This document shows positions 9,552 to 17,991 of a DNA stretch of 64,000 nt, piece by piece. Positions within the stretch are counted from its first letter, which is position 1; the number at the start of each line of letters is the position of its first letter. Source of the stretch: Aromatoleum anaerobium (lineage in GTDB: Bacteria; Pseudomonadota; Gammaproteobacteria; Burkholderiales; Rhodocyclaceae); NCBI RefSeq assembly GCF_012910705.2, contig NZ_WTVG02000035.1:186001-250000 (forward strand), read 5' to 3'. The notes beneath the pieces were generated by a model. It saw only the letters and a list, made by a program, of their open reading frames with translations, searched no databases and had not been told where the DNA came from. The position numbers and the translations under genes are program-made.

Positions 9552-9776
9552 TCAAGGATGGCGCCGCTTGCCGATCTGGTCGCCGATCACGCCGCCGATC
9601 GCCGCACCCCCGACGGTACCGAGCACCCCGCCGTCACTCATGACTGCCCCGGCCGTGCCGCCGACACCCGCGCCGATCACGGCACTCCTTTCGCGCGACG
9701 ACATGTTGTCCCACGTTGCACAACCGCTGGCGGCGATCGCCAGCACTATTGCCGAAACACCGGTCCGGATGTTCAT
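9552..9776 (-). CDS. Glycine-zipper outer-membrane lipoprotein
   Basis: A 74-residue precursor with an N-terminal signal and lipobox (IAASGC, Cys 19). Glycine-rich repeats follow, typical of glycine-zipper lipoproteins of the OsmB/SlyB type (GAGVGGTAGAV, GGAAIGGVIGDQIG). A strong AGGAGG ribosome site lies just before ATG 9776. The frame stays open far upstream by GC bias only. Its role is probably envelope structure or stress; no specific function is shown. Confidence 0.85.
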   Translation of the reverse strand: MNIRTGVSAIVLAIAASGCATWDNMSSRERSAVIGAGVGGTAGAVMSDGGVLGTVGGAAIGGVIGDQIGKRRHP

Positions 9777-10133
9777 GATGACCTCCTGACTGCAAAAGCA
9801 GGTTTTCCCGGCGGCGACGGTCGACCCGACTCGCGCCGCTCCTTTTTCGGACGAAACGCGGAAACACGGCGTTCCCGTTTTCCAGCCGCTTTTGTTACCA
9901 GAAATTCCGTGACTCACGCTCCGGCCGGCGGCATACAGCGACCCGGTGCGCCTCCGGGCACCGCGCGGGGTTCGATGCCGGAAATCAACATTTACATTAT
10001 TCTTGCCACGTCGGACCACCTGCGCCTGCGCGACTGCGGATGGGGAGGCGGCCGCCAATACCTTCGACGTAGTAGAAGCGGTATCCTTCGCGCCGTGCTG
10101 CCACCGGCTGTGCAGCCCTCCGCCCCGACCACG
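9777..10133. other. Divergent intergenic region, no gene seen
   Basis: These 357 bp separate the lipoprotein gene (minus strand) from the TonB-receptor gene (plus strand) and must hold both promoters. I looked for a cobalamin riboswitch B12 box before the receptor and for coding frames and saw neither. Confidence 0.5.
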
Positions 10134-12146
10134 ATGACGATTTCCCGTACCGCCCGATCCCTGTGGGTGCCGTTCGCAAGTTGCGCAATCGCGACATGCG
10201 CGGGTGCCGGCGAAGTGCCGTATCTCGAAGAACTGCCCCGCGTGCTCAGCGCGTCGCGGCTGTCGCAGCCGCTGCACGAGGCGCCCGGCGCCGTCACGGT
10301 GATCGACCGCGAACTGCTCGCCGCCACCGGTTACCGCGACCTCGCGCGGGTGTTCCGGCTCGTCCCCGGCATGCAGGTCGGGCAGGAGCGCGGCCACGCC
10401 CAGTGGGTCACGTACCATGGACTGTCGAACGATTTCCCGACCGAGATGCAGGTGCTGATCGACGGGCGCTCGGTGATCACGCCGAGTGCGTTCGGCGGCG
10501 TCGACTGGAGCGCGCTGCCGCTGACCCTCGACGAAATCGACCGCATCGAGATCGTGCGCGGCACCAACGCGGCGAGCTTCGGCGCCAATGCGTTTCTCGG
10601 CGTCATCAATATCATCACGCGCCACAGCGCCGAAGGCGCAGGCACCCGCGGCGCGCTGCGCTTGGGCAGCGGCGGCGTGCGTGACGCCGAAGCGGGCTGG
10701 ACGAGCAACGGCGGCTCGCCGGTTTCGCTGCGGATCAACGCCGCTTCGCAGCGCGACGACGGCTTTGACGGGCTGCACGACACGCGCCACATGGATATCG
10801 CCACGGTACGCGGCGACTGGCAACTGTCGTCGCAGGACAGCGTGATGCTGCGCGCCGGTGCGAGCGCCGGACTGCGCGGCGAGGGCTACGCGGATTCGGT
10901 GTTCGGCAACAATGGCCCGCGCAACGCGCGCAGCGAAACCACGACGCTGCACCTGAAGGGGCGCCACGGCGTCGACGACGGCGAGGAATGGCTGCTGAAT
11001 TATTACCGCACCGACGAACATGTGCGGGACGAATGGATTGCGAGCGCGCCGGGCTACCCGCTCGTACCGCTCGACCGCAACCGGCACAGCGTGCGCAACC
11101 ACCTCGAACTGCAGCATCGCAGCAGGCCGTCGCCGGCCATGCAGCTGGTGTGGGGCGCCGGGGCACGGCGCGACGAGGTCGACGCGCCGTTCCTGTTCTT
11201 CACCGGCAACCCCGCTCCGCAGCACCTGTATCGCCTGTTCGGCAACGCCGAATGGCGCCCGCTGCCGCAGCTGACGCTGAACCTCGGCGGCGCCCAGGAA
11301 AAGTATTCCACCGCGCCGGCGCATTTCAGCCCGCGCGCGTTCGCCAACTGGCAGGCGACCGACACCGACACGCTGCGCGGCGGCTATTCGCGCGCCTGGC
11401 GCCAGCACAATCTCTTCGAACGCCATGGCGACATCCGCGCCATCGACCCGGCCAGCGGAGAACTCCTCGCCCGCCCGTTCCTGCCGCATCGGGATCTGCG
11501 CCAGGCGCGCGTCGATACCGTCGAATTCGGTTACTTCGGCCGCTTCGCAACGTGGAACACGAAGCTCGACGTGCGCCTCTTCAACGAGCGCATCGACGAT
11601 TTCGTGGTGCGCGTGCCGCAGCCCGAGCTGCTGCCGGCGCCGGTCCTCGCCGGCTTTCTCGGCTCGACACGCTACGAGAACCTCGACCGGCCGGTCACGC
11701 TGCGCGGCGTCGAATACCAGCTCGTCGCGCGGCCGCGTAGCGGAACCGAACTGCGTCTCGCGCACAGCCTCATCGACCGCGACGCCGGGGACCGCGGCCT
11801 CGAAGCCCGTGCGGCGCCCTACACCGCGAGCCTGAGCTGGCTGCAGGATTACGGCACGGGCTGGAAAAGCATGCTCAGCGTGCTGCGCATCGGGCCGCTC
11901 GCCGGCGGCGAGGGCTACGTGCCGCGCTTGCGCTACGTCGCCCGGTCCTATACGACGGTCGACGCAAACCTGAGCTACGAGACGCGACTCGGCGGAAAAC
12001 CGCTGCGATTCGCGCTGAGCGCGCTGAACCTCGGGCCACGCCACCAGGAGATCGCGAACGGCAGCGAGCAGATGCTGCATGGCGGGCGCGTGGCCAATCC
12101 GGCAACGCGGCAGGTCTATCTCTCGATCGCGCTGGCGCTCGACTGA
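10134..12146 (+). CDS. TonB-dependent outer-membrane receptor
   Basis: A 670-residue protein with a short N-terminal export segment. A plug domain follows (PGAVTVIDRELLAATGY, VLIDGRSVITPSAFGGVDW, EIDRIEIVRGTNAASFGANA, GVINIITR), then a long beta-barrel region. Such receptors import large scarce ligands such as siderophores or cobalamin, using TonB energy. The ligand is not evident: no ABC transporter or siderophore gene adjoins it. The start at ATG 10134 precedes a hydrophobic signal (SLWVPFASCAIATCAGAGE). It may be co-transcribed with the next two genes, whose spacings are 8 bp and an overlap. Confidence 0.88.
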   Translation: MTISRTARSLWVPFASCAIATCAGAGEVPYLEELPRVLSASRLSQPLHEAPGAVTVIDRELLAATGYRDLARVFRLVPGMQVGQERGHAQWVTYHGLSNDFPTEMQVLIDGRSVITPSAFGGVDWSALPLTLDEIDRIEIVRGTNAASFGANAFLGVINIITRHSAEGAGTRGALRLGSGGVRDAEAGWTSNGGSPVSLRINAASQRDDGFDGLHDTRHMDIATVRGDWQLSSQDSVMLRAGASAGLRGEGYADSVFGNNGPRNARSETTTLHLKGRHGVDDGEEWLLNYYRTDEHVRDEWIASAPGYPLVPLDRNRHSVRNHLELQHRSRPSPAMQLVWGAGARRDEVDAPFLFFTGNPAPQHLYRLFGNAEWRPLPQLTLNLGGAQEKYSTAPAHFSPRAFANWQATDTDTLRGGYSRAWRQHNLFERHGDIRAIDPASGELLARPFLPHRDLRQARVDTVEFGYFGRFATWNTKLDVRLFNERIDDFVVRVPQPELLPAPVLAGFLGSTRYENLDRPVTLRGVEYQLVARPRSGTELRLAHSLIDRDAGDRGLEARAAPYTASLSWLQDYGTGWKSMLSVLRIGPLAGGEGYVPRLRYVARSYTTVDANLSYETRLGGKPLRFALSALNLGPRHQEIANGSEQMLHGGRVANPATRQVYLSIALALD

Positions 12147-12154
12147 CAGCCGCG

Positions 12155-12757
12155 ATGAGCGTCGCCGGCGATTCCATTGCGCTGTTCCCCCATCCGCGAA
12201 CGCCGTGCGCGGCAGTCCAAGCGCTCGATGTGCGGGTCGGCGTCGCGCCCGATGGCATGCTCGGCCTGCGCTACCGGCTGCAAGGCGACCTGGCGCGGCT
12301 GCGCATTCCGTCGCCGCGCCCCGCCGCCCGCGTCGACGGCCTGTGGGCGCACACGTGCTTCGAATTTTTCGTCGCCGCGGCCGGCACCGGGGCTTACCGC
12401 GAATTCAATTTTTCGCCGTCCGGCGAATGGGCGGCATATGCGTTTCGCGCCTACCGCGAGCGCGACGACGAGGTCGCGCCCGCGCTGGCGGCGGTCGCGC
12501 CGCGCATCGTCATGCACGCGGACGGCGGCCGGCTCGATCTCGACGTCCACGTTCACGCCGCCGCGTTGCCCGCAGGCAGCATCGACGGCCTGCAACTCGG
12601 GCTGACGGCGGTCATCGAAGACATCGACGGCGTGTGCTCGTACTGGGCGCTGCGCCATCCCGGCGCGGCCCCCGACTTTCACCTTCGCGGGGGCTTCGCA
12701 CTCACGCTCGGACACGCCGCCGCGGCCATTCCGCGGCTGCGTCAAAGGACCCCATGA
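12155..12757 (+). CDS. DOMON-like domain protein
   Basis: A 200-residue protein without signal peptide. The segment LWAHTCFEFFVAAAGTGAYR with EFNFSPSGEWAAYAF downstream matches the DOMON-like domain found next to DUF1343 genes in betaproteobacteria. DOMON folds bind sugars or haem in characterised proteins; no ligand can be read here. It starts 8 bp after the receptor gene and overlaps the next start as ATGA, suggesting one operon. Confidence 0.75.
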   Translation: MSVAGDSIALFPHPRTPCAAVQALDVRVGVAPDGMLGLRYRLQGDLARLRIPSPRPAARVDGLWAHTCFEFFVAAAGTGAYREFNFSPSGEWAAYAFRAYRERDDEVAPALAAVAPRIVMHADGGRLDLDVHVHAAALPAGSIDGLQLGLTAVIEDIDGVCSYWALRHPGAAPDFHLRGGFALTLGHAAAAIPRLRQRTP

Positions 12758-13974
12758 AACCCTCGATCCAGTTCGGCCTCGACCGCCTGCTCGACACCCC
12801 GGCGCTGCGCCGCCCGCTCGCCGGACGCCGTGTCGCGCTGCTCGCGCATCCCGCTTCCGTGACCCGCAGCCTCGTCCATTCGCTCGACGCGCTCGCCGCC
12901 CTGCCCGACCTGCAGCTGAGCGCCGCCTTCGGGCCGCAGCACGGGCTGCGCGGGGACAAGCAGGACAACATGGTCGAGTCGCCCGATTTCGTCGACCCGC
13001 TGCATCACATCCCGGTATTCAGCCTGTACGGCGAAGTGCGCCGGCCGACCGACGCGATGATGGACAGCTTCGACGTGCTGCTCGTCGACCTGCAGGATCT
13101 GGGCTGCCGCATCTACACCTTCATCACGACGCTGCGCTACGTGCTCGAAGCCGCTGCCGAGCACGGCAAGACGGTGTGGGTACTCGATCGCCCGAATCCC
13201 GCCGGGCGGCCGGTCGAAGGCCTGCTGCTGCGCCCCGGCTGGGAAAGCTTCGTCGGCGCCGGGCCGCTGCCGATGCGCCACGGCCTGACGATCGGCGAGC
13301 TCGCGCGCTGGTTCATCACGACGCTGCGGCTCGACGTCGACTGCGAGGTCGTCACGATGCAAGGCTGGGAGCCCGACGCCGCGCCTGGCTTCGGCTGGCC
13401 GGCGGGCGAGCGCAGCTGGGTCAACCCGAGCCCGAACGCGCCGAGCCTGTCGATGGCGCGCGCGTATGCCGGCACCGTGATGCTCGAAGGCACGACGCTG
13501 TCCGAAGGCCGCGGCACGACGCGCCCGCTCGAACTCTTCGGCGCGCCGGACATCGACGCCCGCGCGCTGCGGGCCGGCATGCGCGCGCTCGCGCCCGACT
13601 GGCTCGCCGGCTGCGTGCTGCGCGAATGCTGGTTCGAGCCGACCTTCCACAAGCACGCCGGCCGCCTGTGCAGCGGCCTGCAGATCCACGTCGACGACCC
13701 GGCACACTATGACCACGCCGCGTTCCGCCCGTGGCGCCTGCAGGCGCTCGCGTTCAAGGTGCTGCGCCTGCTGTGGCCCGACTACCCGCTATGGCGCGAC
13801 TTCGCGTACGAATACGAGCACGACCGCCTCGCGATCGACCTGATCAACGGCAGCGAACTGCTGCGCGACTGGGTCGACGATCCGGGCGCGACCCCGGCGG
13901 ACCTCGAAGCGCTGGCGCAGCCGGACGAAGCCGCGTGGCAACAGGAGCGCGAAGCGTTTGTGCTGTACCGCTGA
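12754..13974 (+). CDS. DUF1343 / NamZ-like exo-beta-N-acetylmuramidase
   Basis: A 406-residue protein matching the DUF1343 family throughout (FGPQHGLRGDKQDNM, FDVLLVDLQDLGCRIYTF, VLDRPNPAGR, EGRGTTRPLELFGAP). Bacillus subtilis NamZ, of this family, releases terminal N-acetylmuramic acid during cell-wall turnover. No signal peptide is visible, so a cytoplasmic role in muropeptide recycling is more likely here than secretion. It overlaps the preceding gene (ATGA). Confidence 0.88.
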   Translation: MKPSIQFGLDRLLDTPALRRPLAGRRVALLAHPASVTRSLVHSLDALAALPDLQLSAAFGPQHGLRGDKQDNMVESPDFVDPLHHIPVFSLYGEVRRPTDAMMDSFDVLLVDLQDLGCRIYTFITTLRYVLEAAAEHGKTVWVLDRPNPAGRPVEGLLLRPGWESFVGAGPLPMRHGLTIGELARWFITTLRLDVDCEVVTMQGWEPDAAPGFGWPAGERSWVNPSPNAPSLSMARAYAGTVMLEGTTLSEGRGTTRPLELFGAPDIDARALRAGMRALAPDWLAGCVLRECWFEPTFHKHAGRLCSGLQIHVDDPAHYDHAAFRPWRLQALAFKVLRLLWPDYPLWRDFAYEYEHDRLAIDLINGSELLRDWVDDPGATPADLEALAQPDEAAWQQEREAFVLYR

Positions 13975-14060
13975 CGGCGGCTCGCAGGTTTGTTGCACAA
14001 TTTTTGCGGCGCGAGCCGAAAAGCCTACAATCCGCGCGTCAGCTTCCAGCGAGAAACGCG

Positions 14061-15002
14061 ATGAACGACGCCCTCCGCATTTTCGCCTGCAACTCGAACC
14101 GCGCACTCGCCGGGGAAATCTGCGAGCACCTCGGCATGCGCCTGAGCCCCGTCGACATCTCGCGTTTTTCGAACGACAACCTGCGCGTCCAGATCCTCGA
14201 CAACGTGCGCGAACGCGACGTCTTCGTCGTGCAGTCGTTCACCGAGCCGGTCAGCGACCACATCATGGAACTGCTGATCACGCTCGACGCCTTGCGCAGC
14301 GCCTCGGCGCGGCGGGTGACCGCGGTGATCCCGTATTATTCGTATGCGCGTTCGGACAAGAAAGACGCGCCGCGCATCTCGATCACCGGCCGGCTGATCG
14401 CCGACATGCTCGCGACCGCCGGCGCGAACCGCGTGCTGACGATGGATCTGCACGCCGACCAGGTGCACGGCTTCTTCAGCGTGCCGGTCGATCACCTCAC
14501 CGCGATCCCGACGATCGCCGAGCATTTCCGTCAGCACTACGACCTGTCGCGGATGGTCGCGGTCGCGACCGACGCCGGCGGCGCGAAACGCGTCGGCCGC
14601 TTCTCGGAGCGGCTCGGCATCCCGATGGCGATCATCGACAAACGCCGCGTCAGCGACACCGACGTCAAGCAGGGCCGCGTCGTCGGCGAGGTCGCCGGGC
14701 TCGATGCGGTGATCTTCGAGGACGAGATCTCGACCGGCGGCACGCTGCTGGCGACGATCGACACGCTGCGCGCGGCCGGCGCACGTTCGATCCACGCCGG
14801 CGCAGTGCACGCGGTGCTGTGCGGACCGGCGATCGAGCGGCTGCGCAATGCGCCGATCGAATCGATCGTCGTCACCGACACCGTGCATGTGCCGCCGGCC
14901 AAGCGGCTCGACAAGATCACGCAGCTGACCGTCGCGCCGTTGTTCGCGGCGGCGATCGAACGGATTCATACGGGCGAGAGCGTCGGCGCGCTGTTCAGCT
15001 AG
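14061..15002 (+). CDS. prs: Divergent ribose-phosphate pyrophosphokinase (PRPP synthetase)
   Basis: A 313-residue protein of PRPP synthetase type, which makes phosphoribosyl diphosphate from ribose 5-phosphate and ATP. Family motifs are present: FSNDNLRVQ, PYYSYARSDKKD, MDLHADQVHGFF and a PRPP-binding loop. The loop reads FEDEISTGGTL rather than the usual VDDMIDTAGTL or DDMIDTGGT, and the flexible loop reads YARSDKK rather than YARQDRK. It is therefore likely a second, specialised paralogue rather than the housekeeping enzyme. ATG 14061 follows GAGAAACGCG. It may be co-transcribed with the NamZ-like gene 86 bp upstream, but the gap allows its own promoter. Confidence 0.85.
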   Translation: MNDALRIFACNSNRALAGEICEHLGMRLSPVDISRFSNDNLRVQILDNVRERDVFVVQSFTEPVSDHIMELLITLDALRSASARRVTAVIPYYSYARSDKKDAPRISITGRLIADMLATAGANRVLTMDLHADQVHGFFSVPVDHLTAIPTIAEHFRQHYDLSRMVAVATDAGGAKRVGRFSERLGIPMAIIDKRRVSDTDVKQGRVVGEVAGLDAVIFEDEISTGGTLLATIDTLRAAGARSIHAGAVHAVLCGPAIERLRNAPIESIVVTDTVHVPPAKRLDKITQLTVAPLFAAAIERIHTGESVGALFS

Positions 15003-15058
15003 GGAAACGGCCGCGATCGACCGGTAGCGCCCGTCCCGCCCGGCACCAACCGCAGCCA

Positions 15059-15535
15059 TCAAGGCACGACCTTGATCGGCGTCCAGCCGGCATGGTCGAA
15101 TTGGCGACCGTAGTTATCCAGCGCGGCGATGATGTAACTGACGCCGTGGGTGCGCTGGTTCTCGGCCGTCCTCGCGGTGACCCGGTCGATGCCGCTCGAT
15201 AATTCCCCCAGGAGGTCGTGCAATACCGCGTCTGCCGCAGGCTCGAGTTTGCAGTTTTTCACAATATATGCCATTTGCGTTTCGATCGCCTGGCCCAGGG
15301 CATTATAGTGTTCCTCGCCGAATTGGTCTGCCCGAATCCGCGGGAGGCTCTGTTCGACGATTGCCCGAATATTCAGCATGCCTTGCTGGAGAGCCGTGTC
15401 AGTTTGCCATTTGACGTCGGCCTGCATCGGCGGTACTTGATCGTTTGCAGCGACTGCTCCCGTGGTGACGCCGGCAATCCCAGTCAGCGCGAGCGCGCAG
15501 GCGATGGCCAGTTTTCTTGCAGATTTCGCGTTCAT
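15059..15535 (-). CDS. Exported protein of unknown function
   Basis: A 158-residue precursor with a classic signal peptide (KLAIACALALTGIAGVTTGAVAA). The mature part is largely helical and charged (NIRAIVEQSLPRIRADQFGEEHYNALGQAIETQM). A strong AAGGAGACAGGAA ribosome site precedes ATG 15535. I do not recognise a characterised family; it resembles small periplasmic proteins of related betaproteobacteria. It converges on the prs-like gene. Confidence 0.7.
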   Translation of the reverse strand: MNAKSARKLAIACALALTGIAGVTTGAVAANDQVPPMQADVKWQTDTALQQGMLNIRAIVEQSLPRIRADQFGEEHYNALGQAIETQMAYIVKNCKLEPAADAVLHDLLGELSSGIDRVTARTAENQRTHGVSYIIAALDNYGRQFDHAGWTPIKVVP

Positions 15536-15918
15536 TTCCTGTCTCCTTTCTGTTGTCACTGAAGGCCGTCCCGCAATTCGGGCCAGCCTCGAAGCGGTCT
15601 GGGATGAAACGAGGGAGCCGGCGGCCGCAAACCGACTCCCCATTCCTTTCTTTACGGGGAGTTCATGACGTTCTCCAGTTACCGTGGAATCAGGTTTGAA
15701 CGTTACGCGGGTCGAGCTGAATGCAAAATGAACGGTGAGCACCGCTACGTACGCAGGCTTCATGCGCCTTCGCGCGCTGCGGCGGGCCGCGATCCAATAA
15801 GCCGCACGTGTGGAAGTCGGCAAGAATTCAGGACGACGCGCAGCGCTCGAAAAACCGGGATCTTTGGCCAGTACCGTCTCCGGTCGGGCTACGTGTAGTC
15901 ACTCGTTGGGAGCAGCAC
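15536..15918. other. Divergent intergenic region, no gene seen
   Basis: These 383 bp lie between two divergent genes and must contain both promoters. A 7-bp inverted repeat (ACTCCCC / GGGGAGT, arms 15635-15641 and 15656-15662) is the only structure noticed. No credible coding frame was found. Confidence 0.4.
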
Positions 15919-17175
15919 ATGAACTCGTTCAACAAGCGAACCGCGGTACGGATTGCGGTCGTCAGCGCGCTGCTCGCTGCGCTGGTCAGTCCGGTCGCGT
16001 GGTTCGTCGCGTATAAAGGTGCCGAGGACGGAACGGTATGGCTGGCAATCGACGAGTCACGCCGCCTTCTGCATCATTTCGGCGCTATTACGCTGACCGG
16101 CCCGGAGGCTGGGGACAACGCCCGCAAGGCCGCGAGTGCTCTTGCCGGGGGACTGTTCGACATCGCCGAAATCTATGACGGGCAAGGAGTAAAGCTCGCC
16201 CAGGCAATGACCGAGGAGGGCGAAGCGGTTGAACAACAGCTGCCCTCGCACGTACGTCCCGCTTACCGTGCCGGCTTTCATGAGAGCTTCAGACTTGAAG
16301 ACAGGCGTTGGGTGTTGCGAGTTTTTGTCCCGCTGCGAGGAGCCGCCGAGGCGGATCGGATCACGGGATACTTCGAAGGGGTTCGCGTCGTCCCCGCGTG
16401 GCAGCGCGAACAGATGCGCACGAATGCGCTCAACGCAGCCCTGATGGTCGGATTCGCCTCACTGCTGTGCGGCACCGCAATTTATCCCGTCGTCGTACGC
16501 TTGTCCGCCGACAACGAGCGCAAGGCCCGCGAAATCCTTGATTCACACCTGTCGATGATGGAAGCGCTCGGGCGTGCCGTCGCGATGCGGGATTCCGATA
16601 CCGGCGCCCACAATTTTCGCGTTGCGTGGCTTGCTGCGCGCATCGGCGAACGTCTCGGCCTGCGCGGCAGAGCGATGCAGTCGTTGATCGTCGGCAGTTT
16701 TCTGCACGACGTCGGCAAGATCAGCATTCCCGATGCGATTCTGCTCAAACCGGGCAAGCTCGACGCCGAAGAGAGCAAAATCATGCATACGCACGTCGCG
16801 CATGGCGAGGAAATTGTTTCCGGCATCGGGTGGCTCGAGGACGCGAATGCGGTGGTCGCGGCCCATCACGAAAAGTGGGACGGCTCGGGTTACCCGCGCA
16901 AACTGTCGGGCGACGAAATCCCGCTTGCCGCCCGCATATTTGCCGTGGCGGACGTCTTCGATGCGCTCAGCTCGAAACGACCCTACAAAGAGCCAATGGG
17001 CTTCGAGACCACGATGTCGATCCTGGAGGCGGACACCGGGAGCCATTTCGACGCGCATGTGATGGCCGCCTTCCGCCCGATTGCCCGCGAAGTGTTCAAC
17101 CGCCTGGGCCAGTGTAACGAGGAGGATGTCCGGCGCCTGCTGGAAGAGCGGGTTCGGTTTCATTTCGGCGTTTAA
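15919..17175 (+). CDS. Membrane-bound HD-GYP phosphodiesterase
   Basis: A 418-residue protein with two membrane segments (residues about 10-30 and 170-190) framing a periplasmic sensor region. A cytoplasmic HD-GYP domain follows, with FLHDVGKISIPD and AAHHEKWDGSGYP intact. HD-GYP domains hydrolyse cyclic di-GMP. With the GGDEF/EAL protein at 932 it is the second such enzyme in the window. ATG 15919 precedes the first membrane segment. The periplasmic ligand is unknown. Confidence 0.9.
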   Translation: MNSFNKRTAVRIAVVSALLAALVSPVAWFVAYKGAEDGTVWLAIDESRRLLHHFGAITLTGPEAGDNARKAASALAGGLFDIAEIYDGQGVKLAQAMTEEGEAVEQQLPSHVRPAYRAGFHESFRLEDRRWVLRVFVPLRGAAEADRITGYFEGVRVVPAWQREQMRTNALNAALMVGFASLLCGTAIYPVVVRLSADNERKAREILDSHLSMMEALGRAVAMRDSDTGAHNFRVAWLAARIGERLGLRGRAMQSLIVGSFLHDVGKISIPDAILLKPGKLDAEESKIMHTHVAHGEEIVSGIGWLEDANAVVAAHHEKWDGSGYPRKLSGDEIPLAARIFAVADVFDALSSKRPYKEPMGFETTMSILEADTGSHFDAHVMAAFRPIAREVFNRLGQCNEEDVRRLLEERVRFHFGV

Positions 17176-17380
17176 GACCGGAAGCGAGAAAAACTGACCG
17201 TCCTCTAAAACTGCGACCGCGGCGTCCGTACGCCAACGTTGCCTCATGCCTTCGTGGTGCACAGCTCCGTCGTGCAGATTTCGTTCGCCGCCGATCTTCA
17301 CGCCGCGCCGTTCAGCATGGATTCATGTCTGTTTCCACAGAATGTGTTCCATGCCATCCCGGCATGAAAGGAGAACAGCC

Positions 17381-17671
17381 ATGAAACTTCACCATCTCAT
17401 CGTCGCCGCTTCCAGCGTGCTGATTGGCACCACCGCTTTCGCCGGCCCGGCCTGCACCGAAACCCCGGAAAGCAGCTGGATGCCGCAAACGACCATGCTC
17501 CGCAAGCTCGTCGACGCCGGGTACACGCTCGAGCGCTTCCAGGTCACCAAGGGGAATTGCTACGAGCTATACGGCACGGACAAGGACGGCAACAAGGTCG
17601 AGATCTACCACAACCCGGTCGACGGCAGTGTCGTCGAGTCGAAGACGAAGACGAAGACGAAGAAGTCTTGA
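17381..17671 (+). CDS. Small exported PepSY-domain protein
   Basis: A 96-residue precursor with a signal peptide ending at TAFAG. A single PepSY-type domain follows (MLRKLVDAGYTLERFQVTKGNCYELYGTDKDG at about 40-72) and a lysine/threonine-rich tail. An AAAGGAG ribosome site lies 8 bases before ATG 17381. PepSY domains inhibit peptidases or accompany flavin reductases. Directly after its stop lies a relic of a flavin reductase-like gene, so it may once have been paired with one. Confidence 0.8.
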   Translation: MKLHHLIVAASSVLIGTTAFAGPACTETPESSWMPQTTMLRKLVDAGYTLERFQVTKGNCYELYGTDKDGNKVEIYHNPVDGSVVESKTKTKTKKS

Positions 17672-17674
17672 GCC

Positions 17675-17865
17675 GAGGCCGGGGAAATCGGCATCACGCC
17701 CTTCCTCGCCTGGCTCGACGCGCTTCGGGCAAGTCCCGCCGCAGCGCCGGTCGCCGACCTGCACTACTGCACCCGCGCCGGCGCCGACGATCCTTTCGTC
17801 GGGCGACTGGAAACGCTGTGCCGAGACATGCCATCGGTCACGCTGCATGTTCACGACACCGCTCG
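17675..17865 (+). pseudogene. Fragment of a ferric-reductase-like NAD-binding domain
   Basis: A frame reads GEIGITPFLAWLDALRA, then LHYCTRAGADDPFVGRLE and SVTLHVHD. This pattern belongs to the NAD-binding domain of ferredoxin-reductase/ferric-reductase-like flavoproteins. Only about 64 codons remain, with no start. It begins directly after the PepSY gene stop and runs into a metH-like fragment, so it is dead. Confidence 0.65.
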
Positions 17866-17872
17866 GCATGGC

Positions 17873-17965
17873 GCGCGGATGCCGCGGTATTGCTCGCGGG
17901 TCAGCGCGTCGTTGCCGAGTCGCCCGTTGGCGGCGTAGCCCCGGAAGTCCTTGCGCACCTGCGTT
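17873..17965 (-). pseudogene. Displaced fragment of a metH-like gene
   Basis: Bases 17876-17962 align without gaps to 19296-19382 inside metH, at about 84% identity (for example GCCGCGGTATTGCTCGCGG is shared). On the minus strand it would encode a GYAA...[13 protein letters not shown] peptide, like Met[23 protein letters not shown]. It is fused to the reductase relic and cannot be expressed as a product. It came from a diverged metH rather than a very recent copy of the neighbour. Confidence 0.7.
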
Positions 17966-17991
17966 GAACGGAAAAGGGCTCGAAATACGCG

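Noticed and set aside
9777-10133. Cobalamin riboswitch before the TonB receptor
   Set aside because: The B12-box consensus and the usual conserved blocks are not visible, so the receptor cannot be tied to cobalamin on this basis.
15635-15662. Seven-base inverted repeat as a terminator
   Set aside because: It lies upstream of both flanking divergent genes, has a 14-base loop and no T-run.
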